The position numbers and the translations under genes were made by a program. This document shows, piece after piece, positions 29,696-40,772 of a DNA stretch of 64,000 nt. Each line of letters opens with the position of its first letter. The stretch's first letter is position 1. The notes below the pieces were generated by a model. The model did not search any database, was not told where the DNA came from, and saw only the letters and a program-made list of their open reading frames with translations. Origin of the DNA: Cellulosilyticum ruminicola JCM 14822 (GTDB lineage Bacteria > Bacillota > Clostridia > Lachnospirales > Cellulosilyticaceae); the NCBI RefSeq assembly GCF_001311925.1, contig NZ_BBCG01000005.1:1-64000 (forward strand), in the 5' to 3' direction.

Positions 29696-30946
29696 TTATA
29701 AAAATCCTTTATAATGTCTCATTAACATTTGTGACTCTATTTGTTTAAGTGTTTCAAGTACAACACCTACTACGATGAGAAGTGAAGTTCCTGAGAACGC
29801 AACTTGAACTCCAAAGACATATTGGAAAAGTAATGGCGCTAATGCTAACACTGCTAAGAAGATAGCTCCTAAAAGTGTAATACGATTCGCTACGTCTGTT
29901 AAGTAATCTGAAGTTGGTTTACCTGGTCTAATACCAGGAATAAAGCCACCGCCTTTTTTCATATTTGACGCAATTTCCATAGGATTGAAGGCAATTGTTG
30001 AATAGAAGAAGGCAAATGCAAAGATGAGTACAATATAAATTACTGTACCAACTGGTCTAGTCCAGTTGAGCCATAATAATATTTTTGCCCAAATACCTGT
30101 CGCTTGAGCTCCAACTAAATTTGTTACAATTTGTGGAAAATTCATAATAGACATTGCAAAGATAATAGGCATTACACCTGCTAAATTTACTTTAATAGGT
30201 ATATGTTGTGATTGACCACCGTATACCTTACGCCCTGCTGTTCGCTTAGCATATTGTACCGCTACACGTCTCTCACCTTGAGCCATAAATACTGCAAACC
30301 CAATTAAAAGTACAAATATTATTAATACAATCGTTGGGATAAGATAACCGTTTGTTTCATACAAGCCTTTTAAATTAGTAGGTAATGAGTAAATAATACT
30401 GATAAAGATGTATAATGATATACCATTTCCAACACCTTTAGCTGTAATTTGCTCACCAATCCACATTACAAGCATTGAACCTGCAATGAATGAAAGCATT
30501 ACAAGTAAAAATGTTGACATTGAATTATTTACTAACACGCCACTTCTAGAAGCCATAAATGTAGTTGCCCAAGATTGAAGTATTGCTAAACCTAATGTTA
30601 CATATCGTGTATATTGGTTTATTTTCTTTCTACCTTGTTCCCCTTCTTTTGCTAATTCTTCTAGCTTAGTAATTGCAATTTGAAGAAGCTGCATGATAAT
30701 ACTAGCGGTGATATATGGTCCTACTCCTAAAGCAAATATCGCTAATTCTTTATGAGCACCACCTGTGATCATGTTCATAAAATCTGATGCAGTACTGGTG
30801 CTCGCTACGATAGCATCACGGTTTACACCAGGAGCTGTTATAGCTACACCAATTCTGATAAAAAGAAACATCCAAAGTGTGAATAAAATTTTCTTACGTA
30901 GTTCTGGCACCCTCCAAGCATTCTTAAGAGTTTTGAATAGATCCAC
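29696..30946 (-). CDS. secY: Preprotein translocase subunit SecY
   Basis: 416 residues and ten hydrophobic helices, with SecY landmarks GVNRDAIV, the plug-region GGAHKELAIFALGVGPYITA, GEQITAKGVGNGISL, FYSTIAFNPMEIASNMKKGGGF and IPGIRPGKPTSDYL. It starts at GTG (30946) immediately after the rplO stop, with GAGGTGAT inside rplO, so translation is coupled. Confidence 0.98.
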   Translation of the reverse strand: MDLFKTLKNAWRVPELRKKILFTLWMFLFIRIGVAITAPGVNRDAIVASTSTASDFMNMITGGAHKELAIFALGVGPYITASIIMQLLQIAITKLEELAKEGEQGRKKINQYTRYVTLGLAILQSWATTFMASRSGVLVNNSMSTFLLVMLSFIAGSMLVMWIGEQITAKGVGNGISLYIFISIIYSLPTNLKGLYETNGYLIPTIVLIIFVLLIGFAVFMAQGERRVAVQYAKRTAGRKVYGGQSQHIPIKVNLAGVMPIIFAMSIMNFPQIVTNLVGAQATGIWAKILLWLNWTRPVGTVIYIVLIFAFAFFYSTIAFNPMEIASNMKKGGGFIPGIRPGKPTSDYLTDVANRITLLGAIFLAVLALAPLLFQYVFGVQVAFSGTSLLIVVGVVLETLKQIESQMLMRHYKGFL

Positions 30947-31390
30947 CTACATCACCTCTTCTGTTTTTCCACCCACTGCTTCAATTTTTTCTTTCGCACT
31001 AGCACTGAAAGCGTTAGCTTGAACTGTTAATTTTTTAGTGATTTCACCTTTACCAAGGATTTTAACACCATCTCTTGGATTTTTGATGATACCAGCTTGA
31101 ATCATAGATTCAACTGTAACAACAGCACCATCTTCGAAACGGTTTAATAAATCTACGTTGATACCAACGATTTCTACGCTGTTACGGTTTGTAAATCCAC
31201 GTTTAGGAAGTCTTCTGTATAATGGCATTTGTCCACCTTCGAAACCAGGTCTAACTCCACCACCACTTCTAGCTTTTTGCCCTTTGTGTCCTTTACCAGC
31301 TTGTTTACCGTTACCTGAACCATGTCCTCTACCTACACGGAAAGATGATCTTTTTGAACCTTCGTTTGGTCTTAATGTACTTAAGTTCAT
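30947..31390 (-). CDS. rplO: 50S ribosomal protein L15
   Basis: 147 residues with the Gly/Lys-rich start ([20 protein letters not shown]), [35 protein letters not shown] and [24 protein letters not shown] precedes the ATG. Confidence 0.98.
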   Translation of the reverse strand: MNLSTLRPNEGSKRSSFRVGRGHGSGNGKQAGKGHKGQKARSGGGVRPGFEGGQMPLYRRLPKRGFTNRNSVEIVGINVDLLNRFEDGAVVTVESMIQAGIIKNPRDGVKILGKGEITKKLTVQANAFSASAKEKIEAVGGKTEEVM

Positions 31391-31425
31391 GTCTTTGGCA
31401 CCTCCTTCTTTAAATATCTTATCTA

Positions 31426-31611
31426 TTACTCGTTGATTTCTTCAACTTTTACTAAGTGACTAACTTGTTTAACCATTCCACGGATAGCTGCATTATCTTC
31501 GTGAATATTTGAGCTGTTTGTTTTTCTTAATCCGAGCGCTTCTACAGTTTTTTTGTGTTTTGGAATCGCCCCGATTGTAGATCTAACTAATGTTACTTTG
31601 ATCTTAGCCAT
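31426..31611 (-). CDS. rpmD: 50S ribosomal protein L30
   Basis: 61 residues: [40 protein letters not shown]. The short bacterial L30, located between rpsE and rplO, with AGGAGG upstream. Confidence 0.97.
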   Translation of the reverse strand: MAKIKVTLVRSTIGAIPKHKKTVEALGLRKTNSSNIHEDNAAIRGMVKQVSHLVKVEEINE

Positions 31612-31626
31612 TGACTCTTCCTCCTA

Positions 31627-32139
31627 TTAACCTAAAAGCTCTTCTACTGATTTTCCACGTAATCTAGCTACTTCTGAAGGTGTTTTTAATCCTGCAAGAC
31701 CTTCGATTGTAGCATGAACAACGTTTTTCTTGTTGTTTGATCCTAAAGATTTAGTTCTGATGTTACGGATACCTGCAAGTTCAAGTACAGCACGAGCTGG
31801 ACCACCTGCGATAACTCCAGTACCTTCTTTAGCTGGTTTAAGAAGTACTCTAGCACTTCCGAATTCACCCATCCACTCGTGGTGAATACTATCTACATCG
31901 TTTCTTTCAATGAAGATAAGGTTTTTCTTAGCATCGTCGATAGCTTTTTGGATAGCGTTTGGAATTTCCATAGCTTTACCTAAACCTACACCAACATGAC
32001 CGTTTCCGTCACCAACTACTACTAAAGCAGAGAAACGGAAAGTACGACCACCTTTAACTACTTTTGTTACACGTTTGATTGTAACAACTTTTTCTTGAAG
32101 ATCCATTGTGCTTGGATCAATGCTTAATCTTTTAGCCAT
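31627..32139 (-). CDS. rpsE: 30S ribosomal protein S5
   Basis: 170 residues. The double-stranded-RNA-binding N-terminal domain ([38 protein letters not shown]) and the C-terminal domain ([37 protein letters not shown]) are both intact. It contributes to decoding fidelity and the mRNA entry helicase. Confidence 0.98.
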   Translation of the reverse strand: MAKRLSIDPSTMDLQEKVVTIKRVTKVVKGGRTFRFSALVVVGDGNGHVGVGLGKAMEIPNAIQKAIDDAKKNLIFIERNDVDSIHHEWMGEFGSARVLLKPAKEGTGVIAGGPARAVLELAGIRNIRTKSLGSNNKKNVVHATIEGLAGLKTPSEVARLRGKSVEELLG

Positions 32140-32159
32140 TTTCTTATTTCCCTCCTTTA

Positions 32160-32528
32160 CTAGAATTGTAACCCAGCTTCACGAGCTGCGTCAGCTAATG
32201 CTTTTACTCTACCATGATATAAGAAACCACCACGGTCGAATACTACATTTTCAATTCCTTTAGCTGCTGCTTTTTTAGCGATTGCTGTACCAACAGCTTC
32301 TGCTGCTGCAACGTTAGATGTTGCTTCTAAAGCAGATGCGATTTCTTTTTCAACTGTTGAAGCTGCAACTAAAGTTGTTCCTGTCATATCATCTATAATT
32401 TGAGCATAGATGTGTTTTTCACTTCTGAATACAGCAAGTCTTGGTCTTTGAGCAGTACCTTGAATCTTGTTACGCATTCTGTTGTGTTTTTTAACACGAA
32501 TCTTGCTACGAGATTGTTTTCTGATCAT
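32160..32528 (-). CDS. rplR: 50S ribosomal protein L18
   Basis: 122 residues with [18 protein letters not shown] and [20 protein letters not shown], the 5S-rRNA-binding L18 signature. AAAGGAG precedes the ATG. Confidence 0.98.
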   Translation of the reverse strand: MIRKQSRSKIRVKKHNRMRNKIQGTAQRPRLAVFRSEKHIYAQIIDDMTGTTLVAASTVEKEIASALEATSNVAAAEAVGTAIAKKAAAKGIENVVFDRGGFLYHGRVKALADAAREAGLQF

Positions 32529-32550
32529 CCGGATGTCACTCCTTTACTTA

Positions 32551-33090
32551 TTATTTTTTACCTGTTTTACCTTCTTTACGACGGATAACTTCATCAATAT
32601 ATTTAATACCTTTACCTTTGTATGGTTCTGGTCTACGTTTATCTCTAATTTCTGCTGCGAATTGACCTACAGCTGCTTTATCGATACCTGCTACTGTAAT
32701 TTTGTTTCCATCTACTGCTGTTGAAAGACCTTCTGGATCTTCCATTTCAACTGGGTGAGAGTACCCTAAAGAAAGAACTAATTTTTTACCTTGTTTTTGT
32801 GCTCTGTAACCAACACCATTGATTTCTAACACTTTTGTGAAACCATTAGTAACACCTTCGATCATGTTAGCAATAAGTGTTCTTGTTAAACCATGAAGAG
32901 ATCTATTTCTTTTTAAATCGTTTGGTCTTGTTACCACAACTTGATTTTCTTCTAAAGCAATATTCATTGCTGTATCAAATGTTTGAGTAAGAGTTCCTTT
33001 TGGACCTTTTACAACAACTTCATTAGCAGCGCTAATTGTCACTGTAACACCTGCTGGAACCGCGATTGGTTGTTTACCAATACGTGACAT
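32551..33090 (-). CDS. rplF: 50S ribosomal protein L6
   Basis: 179 residues from the ATG at 33090 ([16 protein letters not shown]), which lies eight bases after AAGGAGG; a GTG at 33099 overlaps that site. The second repeat carries the L6 signature [14 protein letters not shown]. It lies near the factor-binding region of the 50S subunit. Confidence 0.97.
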   Translation of the reverse strand: MSRIGKQPIAVPAGVTVTISAANEVVVKGPKGTLTQTFDTAMNIALEENQVVVTRPNDLKRNRSLHGLTRTLIANMIEGVTNGFTKVLEINGVGYRAQKQGKKLVLSLGYSHPVEMEDPEGLSTAVDGNKITVAGIDKAAVGQFAAEIRDKRRPEPYKGKGIKYIDEVIRRKEGKTGKK

Positions 33091-33120
33091 AAATGGCACC
33101 TCCTTAACTTATTTTGCTTA

Positions 33121-33522
33121 TTACCAGATAAATGCGATTACTTCGCCACCAACACCTAATCTTCTAGCTTCTTTGTCAGTGATTACACCTTTGTTTGTAG
33201 AGATAATCGCTGTACCAAGACCACCAAGAACTTTTGGTAAGTTGTCTGTGTCTGCGTATACACGAAGACCTGGTTTAGAAATCTTTTTAATACCTGAAAT
33301 TACTTTTTCATTTTTGTCTTTACCATATTTTAAAGTCATACGAATAGTAGATTTAACACCATCTTCTTTTACTTCGTATCCTTTGATATAACCCTCATTT
33401 ACAAGGATTTCAGAAATCGCTTTTTTCATTTTTGAAGCAGGAACCTCAACTACATCATGTTTCGCAATGTTCGCGTTTCTGATTCTTGTTAACATATCTG
33501 CAATAGGATCGCTCATTGTCAT
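33121..33522 (-). CDS. rpsH: 30S ribosomal protein S8
   Basis: 133 residues: [20 protein letters not shown] near the start and the C-terminal signature [21 protein letters not shown]8 binds helix 21 of 16S rRNA and can repress spc-operon translation. The ATG at 33522 has AGGAGG eight bases upstream. Confidence 0.98.
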   Translation of the reverse strand: MTMSDPIADMLTRIRNANIAKHDVVEVPASKMKKAISEILVNEGYIKGYEVKEDGVKSTIRMTLKYGKDKNEKVISGIKKISKPGLRVYADTDNLPKVLGGLGTAIISTNKGVITDKEARRLGVGGEVIAFIW

Positions 33523-33545
33523 AATATTTGCCTCCTTTCCTTCTC

Positions 33546-33731
33546 TTACCAGCTAGCTTTTTTAACGCCAGGGATTTGACCTTTGTATGCTAATTCTCTG
33601 AAACAAATACGGCAGATACCGAATTTTCTAATGTATGCATGTGGACGTCCACAGATACGGCATCTTGTATAAGCTTGAGTTGAAAATTTAGCTGGTCTTT
33701 GTTGCTTAACTTTCATAGATTTCTTTGCCAT
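33546..33731 (-). CDS. rpsN: 30S ribosomal protein S14, zinc-binding (type Z) form
   Basis: 61 residues with four zinc cysteines ([20 protein letters not shown]), so this is the short C+ form rather than the 101-residue zinc-free form. Located between rplE and rpsH. Confidence 0.98.
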   Translation of the reverse strand: MAKKSMKVKQQRPAKFSTQAYTRCRICGRPHAYIRKFGICRICFRELAYKGQIPGVKKASW

Positions 33732-33745
33732 TCTATTTACCCTCC

Positions 33746-34285
33746 TTATTTTTGAAAAGGCATACCGAATTGTGTTAACAGTTCACGAGCTTCTTCATCT
33801 GTGTGAGCTGTTGTTACAATAATTACGTCCATACCACGAACTTTATCAATTTTATCATACTCAATTTCTGGGAAAATAAGTTGTTCTTTGATACCTAAAG
33901 CGTAGTTACCACGACCATCGAAAGCTGTAGCGCTAACACCACGGAAGTCACGTACACGTGGAAGAGCTAAGTTTACTAAACGATCTAAGAACTCGTACAT
34001 TTTTTCACCACGAAGTGTTACTTTACATCCGATTGGCATTCCTTCACGAAGTTTGAATGCAGCAACAGAGTTTTTAGCTTTAGTAATAACTGGTTTTTGA
34101 CCAGAAATCATTTGCATATCGCCAACAGCATTTTCTAATACTTTAGCGTTATCTCTAGCTTCACCAACACCCATGTTGATTACGATTTTTTCAATTTTTG
34201 GTACTTGCATTTGGTTTTTGTAACCAAATTTAGTTGTCATAGCACCCATGATTTCATTTTTGTATGTTTCTCTTAATCTACTCAT
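33746..34285 (-). CDS. rplE: 50S ribosomal protein L5
   Basis: 179 residues, starting [20 protein letters not shown], with [34 protein letters not shown] and [20 protein letters not shown]. It binds 5S rRNA. The ATG at 34285 is nine bases after GGAGG; another ATG two codons upstream is only three bases away and less likely. Confidence 0.97.
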   Translation of the reverse strand: MSRLRETYKNEIMGAMTTKFGYKNQMQVPKIEKIVINMGVGEARDNAKVLENAVGDMQMISGQKPVITKAKNSVAAFKLREGMPIGCKVTLRGEKMYEFLDRLVNLALPRVRDFRGVSATAFDGRGNYALGIKEQLIFPEIEYDKIDKVRGMDVIIVTTAHTDEEARELLTQFGMPFQK

Positions 34286-34308
34286 CGTCATTGTCCTCCT
34301 TCCGCTAA

Positions 34309-34620
34309 TTATTCAATAACGATACGTTCTTTGTTTACGATAGCAACACGAACTTTTTTACCGTCTTTAATTTCTGCACCTAAACGTGCTGGTTTACCAT
34401 TGTGCACGTACATTACATTTGACATGTGAATAGGTGCTTCTTTTTCGATTAAACCACCTTGGTTTACAGCGTTAGCTTTTTGATGTTTTGTAATCATGTT
34501 ACAACCTTCAACAACTACGCGGCCGTTTTTACGATCGATGAAAGTGATGTTACCTTCTTTACCTTTGTCTTTACCAGCGATGATTACTACTCTATCGCCT
34601 TTTCTAAGTTTAGTTTTCAC
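34309..34620 (-). CDS. rplX: 50S ribosomal protein L24
   Basis: 103 residues with a KOW motif ([20 protein letters not shown]) and [20 protein letters not shown]. It initiates 50S assembly. The start is GTG (34620) after AAGGAGGTG. Confidence 0.97.
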   Translation of the reverse strand: MKTKLRKGDRVVIIAGKDKGKEGNITFIDRKNGRVVVEGCNMITKHQKANAVNQGGLIEKEAPIHMSNVMYVHNGKPARLGAEIKDGKKVRVAIVNKERIVIE

Positions 34621-34633
34621 TATTCACACCTCC

Positions 34634-35002
34634 TTATAGTACTTCTGGAGCAAGTGATAAGATTTTTGTATATTTTTTCTCTCTTAACTCTCTTGCTACT
34701 GGTCCAAAGATACGTGTACCTCTTGGATTTTTATCTTCTTTAATGATTACTGCTGCATTTTCATCGAATTTGATGTAAGAACCATCTTGACGTCTAACAC
34801 CTTTTTTAGTACGAACGATAACAGCTTTAACTACGTCACCTTTTTTAACAACGCCGCCTGGTGTTGCGTCTTTAACTGTAGCTACGATAACATCACCAAT
34901 GTTACCATATCTTCTTGTTGAGCCACCAAGAACACGGATACAAAGAATTTCTTTAGCTCCTGTGTTATCAGCTACTCTTAATCTACTCTCTTGTTGTATC
35001 AT
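34634..35002 (-). CDS. rplN: 50S ribosomal protein L14
   Basis: 122 residues: [40 protein letters not shown] and [20 protein letters not shown], a full-length, highly conserved L14. AAAGGAGG precedes the ATG. Confidence 0.98.
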   Translation of the reverse strand: MIQQESRLRVADNTGAKEILCIRVLGGSTRRYGNIGDVIVATVKDATPGGVVKKGDVVKAVIVRTKKGVRRQDGSYIKFDENAAVIIKEDKNPRGTRIFGPVARELREKKYTKILSLAPEVL

Positions 35003-35033
35003 GAGAAGTGACCTCCTTTCAAGATTTCTATTA

Positions 35034-35291
35034 TTATTTCGCTCTTTCTACTATTTCAACAAGTCTAAAACGTTTTGATTTAGATAAAGGCCTTGTTTCC
35101 ATAACTTTAACTCTATCACCAATTTGGCACTCATTATTTTCATCATGAGCGTGTAATTTGTAAGTTCTTTTTACGATTTTTCCGTAAAGAGGATGCTTAA
35201 CATTGTTTACTACCGCTACAGTAATAGTTTTGTCCATTTTATTGCTAACTACATTACCAATTAATGTTTTACGTAAATTTCTTTCTGACAC
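35034..35291 (-). CDS. rpsQ: 30S ribosomal protein S17
   Basis: 85 residues: [40 protein letters not shown] and [20 protein letters not shown]. The start is GTG (35291) after GGAGG. Confidence 0.97.
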   Translation of the reverse strand: MSERNLRKTLIGNVVSNKMDKTITVAVVNNVKHPLYGKIVKRTYKLHAHDENNECQIGDRVKVMETRPLSKSKRFRLVEIVERAK

Positions 35292-35309
35292 GAGCTTGCC
35301 TCCTCTCTA

Positions 35310-35513
35310 TTACACAGTTGCTTTTTGTGTAATAATAGTTTGAATACGTGCGATATTCTTTCTTACTTCTTTGATTCTTGCTGTATTATCTAATTGATTG
35401 GTAGCGTTTTGGAATCTTAAGTTAAAAAGTTCTTTTTTCGCATTTACCAATTCAACGTGTAATTCTTCAGCTGATTTAGTTCTTATATCTTCTAAGAATG
35501 CTCTACTCTTCAC
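35310..35513 (-). CDS. rpmC: 50S ribosomal protein L29
   Basis: 67 residues, two helices ([40 protein letters not shown]). I place the start at a GTG (35513) shortly after AGGTGAT and overlapping the end of rplP; earlier in-frame starts lie on or before that site. L29 lies at the nascent-chain exit and helps dock trigger factor. Confidence 0.94.
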   Translation of the reverse strand: MKSRAFLEDIRTKSAEELHVELVNAKKELFNLRFQNATNQLDNTARIKEVRKNIARIQTIITQKATV

Positions 35514-35943
35514 TACCATCACCTGCCATTTCTTGTTCAGCACGAGAAACGATTTTGCATTTCATTGGTAATTTGTGAACTGCAAGTCTTAAAGCTTCTC
35601 TAGCTGTTTCTTCTGCTACACCTGCTAACTCAAACATAACTCTGCCTGGTTTAACAACTGCTACCCAATATTCTAATGAACCTTTACCAGAACCCATTCG
35701 TGTTTCAGCTGGTTTAGCTGTTACTGGTTTGTCTGGGAAGATTTTGATCCATACTTTACCACCACGTTTAATGTAACGTGTCATAGCAATACGAGCTGCT
35801 TCGATTTGTCTTGATGTAATCCAAGCTGGCTCCATTGCAACAATACCGTATTCACCATAAGTGATTTTGTTACCACGGGTAGCTTTACCTGTCATACGCC
35901 CACGGAATTGTTTACGACGTTTTACTCTTTTAGGCATTAACAT
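35503..35943 (-). CDS. rplP: 50S ribosomal protein L16
   Basis: 146 residues from [20 protein letters not shown], with [20 protein letters not shown] and [20 protein letters not shown]. It organises the aminoacyl-tRNA site of 23S rRNA. The start overlaps the rpsC stop (TAATG). Confidence 0.98.
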   Translation of the reverse strand: MLMPKRVKRRKQFRGRMTGKATRGNKITYGEYGIVAMEPAWITSRQIEAARIAMTRYIKRGGKVWIKIFPDKPVTAKPAETRMGSGKGSLEYWVAVVKPGRVMFELAGVAEETAREALRLAVHKLPMKCKIVSRAEQEMAGDGSEE

Positions 35944-36602
35944 TAGTTATCGCTCCCTTCCTTTTTAGCTTTAGTTGGAAGTACTTCTCCTTTGTAGATC
36001 CATACTTTAACACCGATTTTACCGTATGTTGTATCTGCTTCAGCAAATCCATACTCAATATCAGCTCTTAATGTTTGAAGTGGAATGTTACCTTCTGAAT
36101 AAGATTCAGTACGAGCCATTTCAGCACCGCCTAAACGACCTGAACATGCAACTTTAATACCTTTTCCACCAGCTTTGAAAGATTTACCCATTGCTTGTTT
36201 CATAGCACGACGGAAAGAAACACGGTTTTCTAATTGAAGTGCAATGTTTTCTGCTACTAATTGAGCACAAGCTTCTGGTCTTTTAACTTCTACAATGTTG
36301 ATTGCAACTTTATTAGCTGTTAATTTTTCTACTTCTTTACGAAGTGCATCGATAGATGCTCCACCTTTACCGATTACGATACCTGGTTTAGATGTGTGAA
36401 CGTGTACTTTAACGCGTTTTGACATTCTTTCGATTTCTACTTTATCGATACCAGCGGCATATAATTTTTTCTTGATGAATTTTCTGATTTTATCATCTTC
36501 TACAAGGTTGTTAGCAAAGTCTTTTTTATCAGCATACCATTTAGCATCCCATTCTTTGATAACACCAACTCTTAATCCATGTGGATTTACCTTTTGGCCC
36601 AT
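35943..36602 (-). CDS. rpsC: 30S ribosomal protein S3
   Basis: 219 residues with a KH domain ([20 protein letters not shown]) and the C-terminal signature ([40 protein letters not shown]). It forms part of the mRNA entry site. Confidence 0.98.
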   Translation of the reverse strand: MGQKVNPHGLRVGVIKEWDAKWYADKKDFANNLVEDDKIRKFIKKKLYAAGIDKVEIERMSKRVKVHVHTSKPGIVIGKGGASIDALRKEVEKLTANKVAINIVEVKRPEACAQLVAENIALQLENRVSFRRAMKQAMGKSFKAGGKGIKVACSGRLGGAEMARTESYSEGNIPLQTLRADIEYGFAEADTTYGKIGVKVWIYKGEVLPTKAKKEGSDN

Positions 36603-36613
36603 GAGTACCCTCC

Positions 36614-37000
36614 TTATCTCGCATTTAATACCACTGTAATGTGGCTAGTTTGTTTTTGAATTTGATATGCACGACCTTGAGCACGAGGACGAATTCTCTT
36701 CATTGTTGGTCCTTTTGTTGAGAATGCTTCTTCAACATATAATGTTGACACGTCCATACCCATGTTGTGTTCAGCATTTGCGATTGCTGATTTTAATACT
36801 TTCTCAATTACACGTGCGCCCCATCTTGGTGTGTATGCTAAAATAGCTAATGCTGTATTAACATCTTTACCTTTGATTTGATCTAACACGATGTTTGCTT
36901 TTGTACTTGATAAACGTACGAATGTTACTCTAGCTTTTGGTCTTGAGTCTTTTTGAGCGTTTCTCTCTTTTTTAATCTGACTTCTATGTCCTTTTGCCAT
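36614..37000 (-). CDS. rplV: 50S ribosomal protein L22
   Basis: 128 residues: [20 protein letters not shown], a globular domain, then the long beta hairpin ([20 protein letters not shown]) that lines the exit tunnel, where macrolide-resistance changes occur. The N-terminus has about ten extra charged residues. Confidence 0.97.
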   Translation of the reverse strand: MAKGHRSQIKKERNAQKDSRPKARVTFVRLSSTKANIVLDQIKGKDVNTALAILAYTPRWGARVIEKVLKSAIANAEHNMGMDVSTLYVEEAFSTKGPTMKRIRPRAQGRAYQIQKQTSHITVVLNAR

Positions 37001-37030
37001 GATTAAAGACCTCCTTCCGTTAATTACTTA

Positions 37031-37315
37031 TTAGCGAACTCTTGATTTTTTCTCTGCATCTTTACCATGTCCACGGTATGTTCTTGTTAATGCAAATTCA
37101 CCTAATTTGTGTCCTACCATATCTTCTGTTACAAATACTGGTACATGTTTTCTACCATCATGTACAGCGATAGTGTGACCTACCATTGAAGGGAAGATTG
37201 TTGAACGACGTGACCATGTTTTAATTACTTTCTTTTCATTTGCTGCATTCATAGCATCAACTTTTTTAAGTAAGTGAGCGTCAGCAAATGGTCCTTTTTT
37301 GATGGAACGAGCCAT
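37031..37315 (-). CDS. rpsS: 30S ribosomal protein S19
   Basis: 94 residues from the ATG at 37315 ([20 protein letters not shown]), seven bases after AAAGGAGG; an upstream start lacks a site. [20 protein letters not shown] and [15 protein letters not shown] are present. Confidence 0.98.
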   Translation of the reverse strand: MARSIKKGPFADAHLLKKVDAMNAANEKKVIKTWSRRSTIFPSMVGHTIAVHDGRKHVPVFVTEDMVGHKLGEFALTRTYRGHGKDAEKKSRVR

Positions 37316-37345
37316 TATGATGCCTCCTTTCACGCAACCACGTTA

Positions 37346-38176
37346 CTATTTGTTACGTGGACGTACAATATATTTATTAGAATGTTTATTTTTCTTTCTT
37401 GTTTTGTATCCAAGAGCTGGTTTACCCCATGGTGTACATGGATTTGGTCTACCGATTGGTGATCTACCTTCACCACCACCGTGTGGGTGATCGTTAGGGT
37501 TCATTACAGAACCACGAACTGTAGGACGGATACCCATGTGACGTTTACGTCCAGCTTTACCAATGTTGATAAGTTCGTGATCAATGTTACCAACTTGACC
37601 GATTGTAGCACGGCAGTTGATTGGTAATAATCTCATTTCACCTGATGGCAATTTAACTGTTGCGTATTTGCCTTCTTTAGCCATTAATTGAGCTGACATA
37701 CCAGCAGAACGAACAAGTTGTCCACCTTTACCAGGTTTCATTTCAATGTTGTGAATTGTAGCACCAACTGGCATATCTTTCATTTCAAGACAGTTACCAA
37801 CTTTGATTTCTGCTGTTTCTCCACTCATAAGTTTTTCACCAACTTTTAATCCAAGTGGTGCGATGATATAACGTTTTTCACCATCTGCATATGCTAATAA
37901 AGCAATGTTAGCTGATCTGTTTGGATCATATTCGATACCTACAACTGTTGCTGGAACACCATCTTTATTACGTTTGAAGTCGATGATTCTGTATTTGATT
38001 GTTGCGCCGCCGCCACGGTGACGAACTGTGATTTTCCCTTGATTGTTTCTACCTGAATTTTTCTTTAAAGTTACGATTAAAGATTTCTCAGGAGTTGTTT
38101 TTGTGATTTCTTCAAATGTAGAAGAAGTCATATGTCTTCTTGAAGGGGTATATGGTCTATATTTTCTGATACCCAT
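37346..38176 (-). CDS. rplB: 50S ribosomal protein L2
   Basis: 276 residues from the ATG at 38176 ([20 protein letters not shown]), which follows AAAGGAG. It has an OB fold, an SH3-like domain and the C-terminal peptidyl-transferase-centre segment ([20 protein letters not shown]) containing the conserved His. Confidence 0.98.
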   Translation of the reverse strand: MGIRKYRPYTPSRRHMTSSTFEEITKTTPEKSLIVTLKKNSGRNNQGKITVRHRGGGATIKYRIIDFKRNKDGVPATVVGIEYDPNRSANIALLAYADGEKRYIIAPLGLKVGEKLMSGETAEIKVGNCLEMKDMPVGATIHNIEMKPGKGGQLVRSAGMSAQLMAKEGKYATVKLPSGEMRLLPINCRATIGQVGNIDHELINIGKAGRKRHMGIRPTVRGSVMNPNDHPHGGGEGRSPIGRPNPCTPWGKPALGYKTRKKNKHSNKYIVRPRNK

Positions 38177-38257
38177 CGTATTCACTCCTTTCAATCGATT
38201 AATAACACGATTCTTTTGTTATACACTTAGCCGTGTGTTTCATCTTTTACTATTTAA

Positions 38258-38557
38258 CTACATTCCTTGGAAAAAGTCAATATCTTTGCTTTCTTGGTTA
38301 AGTTTAACAATTGCTTTTTTGAAAGCGTTTGTTTTACCAACTGTTCTTCCACGACGTTTTGTTTTTCCATCGTAGTTTACTGTGTTAACTTTTTCTACTT
38401 TTGTTCCTTCGAACATTTTTTCTACTGCATCTTTAATTTGAGCTTTAGTAGCAGTTTTAGCAACTAGGAATGTGTATTTTTTTTCTGCCATAGCGTTCAT
38501 AGATTTCTCTGTAACAACTGGCTTTAAAATGACGTCATAAAATTTTAAATCTGCCAT
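38258..38557 (-). CDS. rplW: 50S ribosomal protein L23
   Basis: 99 residues: [40 protein letters not shown]. It docks trigger factor and SRP at the tunnel exit. Its ATG overlaps the rplD stop (TAATG). Confidence 0.97.
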   Translation of the reverse strand: MADLKFYDVILKPVVTEKSMNAMAEKKYTFLVAKTATKAQIKDAVEKMFEGTKVEKVNTVNYDGKTKRRGRTVGKTNAFKKAIVKLNQESKDIDFFQGM

Positions 38558-39177
38558 TATGCGTACACCTCCTCGATTTTTGTAAGAGCATCTTTAGTTA
38601 CTACGAATGTATCGTATTTTAAGATGTCATATACGTTGATGTTGTTTACAGCTGCTGTTTTAACACCTTGGATGTTGTTTGCTGCTAACATAACGTTTTT
38701 GCTTGCTTCGCCTTCTGTAACGATTAAAGCTTTGTTTAATTTAAGTGCGTCTAAAACTTTAGCCATTTCTTTAGTTTTAGCAGCTACTTCTAAAGATTCA
38801 AGAACGATGAATTTAGATTCGTTAACTCTGCTTGTTAAAACAGATTTAAGAGCGATTCTTCTTTCTTTAACGTTCATTTTGAATGAGTAATTTCTTGGTT
38901 TTGGTGCGAATGCAACTCCACCACCTACCCATTGTACTGCACGAATAGAACCTTGTCTTGCTCTACCTGTACCTTTTTGTTTCCATGGTTTTCTACCACC
39001 ACCACGTACTTCTGCACGTGTTTTAGCACTTTGTGTACCTTGACGTCTATTAGCAAGGTGTGCTACTACTGCTTGGTGTACTAAGTTTTCTTTGATTTCT
39101 ACAGCAAAGATTGAGTCGTTTAATTCAACTTCTCCAACTTGTGCGCCTGTCATATTTAATACAGCTACTTTTGCCAT
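38557..39177 (-). CDS. rplD: 50S ribosomal protein L4
   Basis: 206 residues from the ATG at 39177 ([20 protein letters not shown]), with AAAGGAGG upstream; a longer frame has no site. The tunnel loop ([20 protein letters not shown]) is present. L4 represses the S10 operon through the leader in some bacteria, which matters for the folded leader upstream of rpsJ. Confidence 0.97.
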   Translation of the reverse strand: MAKVAVLNMTGAQVGEVELNDSIFAVEIKENLVHQAVVAHLANRRQGTQSAKTRAEVRGGGRKPWKQKGTGRARQGSIRAVQWVGGGVAFAPKPRNYSFKMNVKERRIALKSVLTSRVNESKFIVLESLEVAAKTKEMAKVLDALKLNKALIVTEGEASKNVMLAANNIQGVKTAAVNNINVYDILKYDTFVVTKDALTKIEEVYA

Positions 39178-39203
39178 TCTAATTTCCTCCTTTCCCGGTA
39201 TCC

Positions 39204-39833
39204 TTAAGCTTTGCAACTATCTTTGATAGTGATTACTGTACCTTTAGGACCTGGTACTGCACCTTTTACTAAGATTAAGTTTTTGTCTGCATCTACGCGA
39301 GCAACTTCAAGATTCTGTACTGTAACTTGTACGCATCCCATGTGTGATGGAAGGCCTTTACCTTTCATAACGCGTCCTGGGCTTGTTGCAGCACCCATAG
39401 AACCAGCTACTCTGTGTGATTTAGAACCGTGACCCATTGGTCCACGAGATTGGTTGTATTTTTTAATTGCACCTTGATAACCTTTACCTTTTGAAGTACC
39501 AGTAACATCTACTTTTTCTCCAGCAGCAAAGATATCAGCTTTAATTTCTGTACCTACTTCGTAAGCAGCGATGTCTTCTAATCTAAATTCTTTAACGAAT
39601 TTTTTAGCTTCAACACCAGCTTTAGCGAAGTGACCAGCCATAGGTTTGATTACGTGTTTAGATTTAACTTCACCGAAACCAACTTGGATAGCTTCGTATC
39701 CATCGTTTTCAATAGTTTTCTTTTGAGTAACAACACAAGGACCTGCTTCTAAAACTGTTACAGGAATTAAGTTAGCGTGTTCATCAAAAATTTGAGTCAT
39801 ACCAATTTTTTTAGCCATAATAGCTTTTTTCAT
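39204..39833 (-). CDS. rplC: 50S ribosomal protein L3
   Basis: 209 residues: [40 protein letters not shown] and [20 protein letters not shown]. One of the first proteins in 50S assembly. GGAGG lies nine bases before the ATG. Confidence 0.98.
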   Translation of the reverse strand: MKKAIMAKKIGMTQIFDEHANLIPVTVLEAGPCVVTQKKTIENDGYEAIQVGFGEVKSKHVIKPMAGHFAKAGVEAKKFVKEFRLEDIAAYEVGTEIKADIFAAGEKVDVTGTSKGKGYQGAIKKYNQSRGPMGHGSKSHRVAGSMGAATSPGRVMKGKGLPSHMGCVQVTVQNLEVARVDADKNLILVKGAVPGPKGTVITIKDSCKA

Positions 39834-39930
39834 GCTCTTGCACCTCCTAATATCTACAGCGGATTACCAACTAAGGCAATCATCCTAGACGATTATTAAC
39901 CGTCCATTTTATGGAGTTGTTCAAAATTAA

Positions 39931-40239
39931 TTATTTAGCATCAACTTTGATATCAACACCAGCTGGTAAATCAATTCTCATTAAAGCCTCGCCAGTTTTT
40001 GGTGTAGCTTCAACATCGATAAGTCTTTTGTGAGTTCTTTGTTCGAATTGCTCACGAGAATCTTTGTATTTGTGTACAGCACGTAGAATAGTGATAACTT
40101 CCTTTTTAGTTGGAAGTGGAATTGGTCCACTAACTTGAGCACCAGTTTTTTTAGCGATTTCTACGATTTGTGCAGCTGTTTGATCGATCAATTTGTGATC
40201 ATAAGCTTTTAATGTAATACGGATTTTTTGACTTGCCAT
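39931..40239 (-). CDS. rpsJ: 30S ribosomal protein S10 (NusE)
   Basis: 102 residues: [61 protein letters not shown] ribosomal protein and antitermination partner of NusB. First gene of the S10 operon. The rpsL-rpsG-fusA-tuf genes that usually precede it in Firmicutes are absent here. Confidence 0.98.
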   Translation of the reverse strand: MASQKIRITLKAYDHKLIDQTAAQIVEIAKKTGAQVSGPIPLPTKKEVITILRAVHKYKDSREQFEQRTHKRLIDVEATPKTGEALMRIDLPAGVDIKVDAK

Positions 40240-40490
40240 AAAAAAAGTCCCCTCCTTTTCGTACTTTTTGTAAACCTAGTACGACTAGTGGTGACTGTAC
40301 ACGCGATTGATGTTTTAGGCATAAACTCGCAACAAAATTGCCAAGCCGTTTCGTACTTTTACGAATACACCTACATCTATTCAATATAGTACAGTGACCT
40401 GCCGTCTGGTTTCATGAACCTGACATTCGCTCCCCGGAAATTCACTTTTCAGCGGTAACCTTCCGGATCTTAGTTCCCAATGTCACAACA
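40240..40490 (-). promoter_or_regulatory. Structured 5' leader of the S10 operon
   Basis: About 250 untranslated bases. Transcribed from near 40490, the RNA opens with an outer stem (TGACATT 40479-40485 with AATGTCA 40421-40427) enclosing an inner stem (CCGGAA 40461-40466 with TTCCGG 40434-40439). It is followed by a hairpin GGTTCATGAAACC (40408-40420) and a TTCGT/ACGAA hairpin (40350-40365). Folded S10 leaders controlled by L4 are known in some bacteria. The fold is read from complementarity only and the ligand is inferred. No coding frame here is convincing. Confidence 0.65.
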
Positions 40491-40496
40491 TAATTG

Positions 40497-40525
40497 AGTA
40501 TACACTATAAACTTCTTTTTTTCAA
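40497..40525 (-). promoter_or_regulatory. Sigma-A promoter of the S10 operon
   Basis: On the minus strand TTGAAA (40520-40525), a 17-base spacer and TATACT (40497-40502). Two A tracts just upstream (about 40528-40550) look like an UP element. It gives S10-spc-alpha its own strong start next to the IS66 region. Confidence 0.85.
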
Positions 40526-40617
40526 GGTTTTTTTTTAGTTTTTTTTTGCTTAATGTTGGAAAAGGCAAATATACTATAAAACCCTTACTTTTATTATCAA
40601 TTTATAGTCATAATATT

Positions 40618-40636
40618 AAAGGGCTTAGCCCTTTTT
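40618..40636. terminator. Small GC-rich hairpin with T run
   Basis: AAAGGGC, TTA, GCCCTTTTT on the plus strand, also usable from minus. It lies between the S10 promoter and the gene remnant and would stop transcripts coming from the remnant side. Confidence 0.6.
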
Positions 40637-40772
40637 ATGTTTGCAATACTTCGTTTGCTGAACATGTTCTTATTAAACTATATTTATAAATTTAAATCAA
40701 TATGAAAATCTTGTCATTAAATTATTATCTCATTTGCTAATATACCAAACAGCAGATTAAACTAAACATGCA

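Noticed and set aside
40199-40384. A 61-codon minus-strand frame in the S10 leader as a leader peptide
   Set aside because: It has no ribosome binding site, overlaps the rpsJ start and crosses the folded leader; composition is not protein-like.
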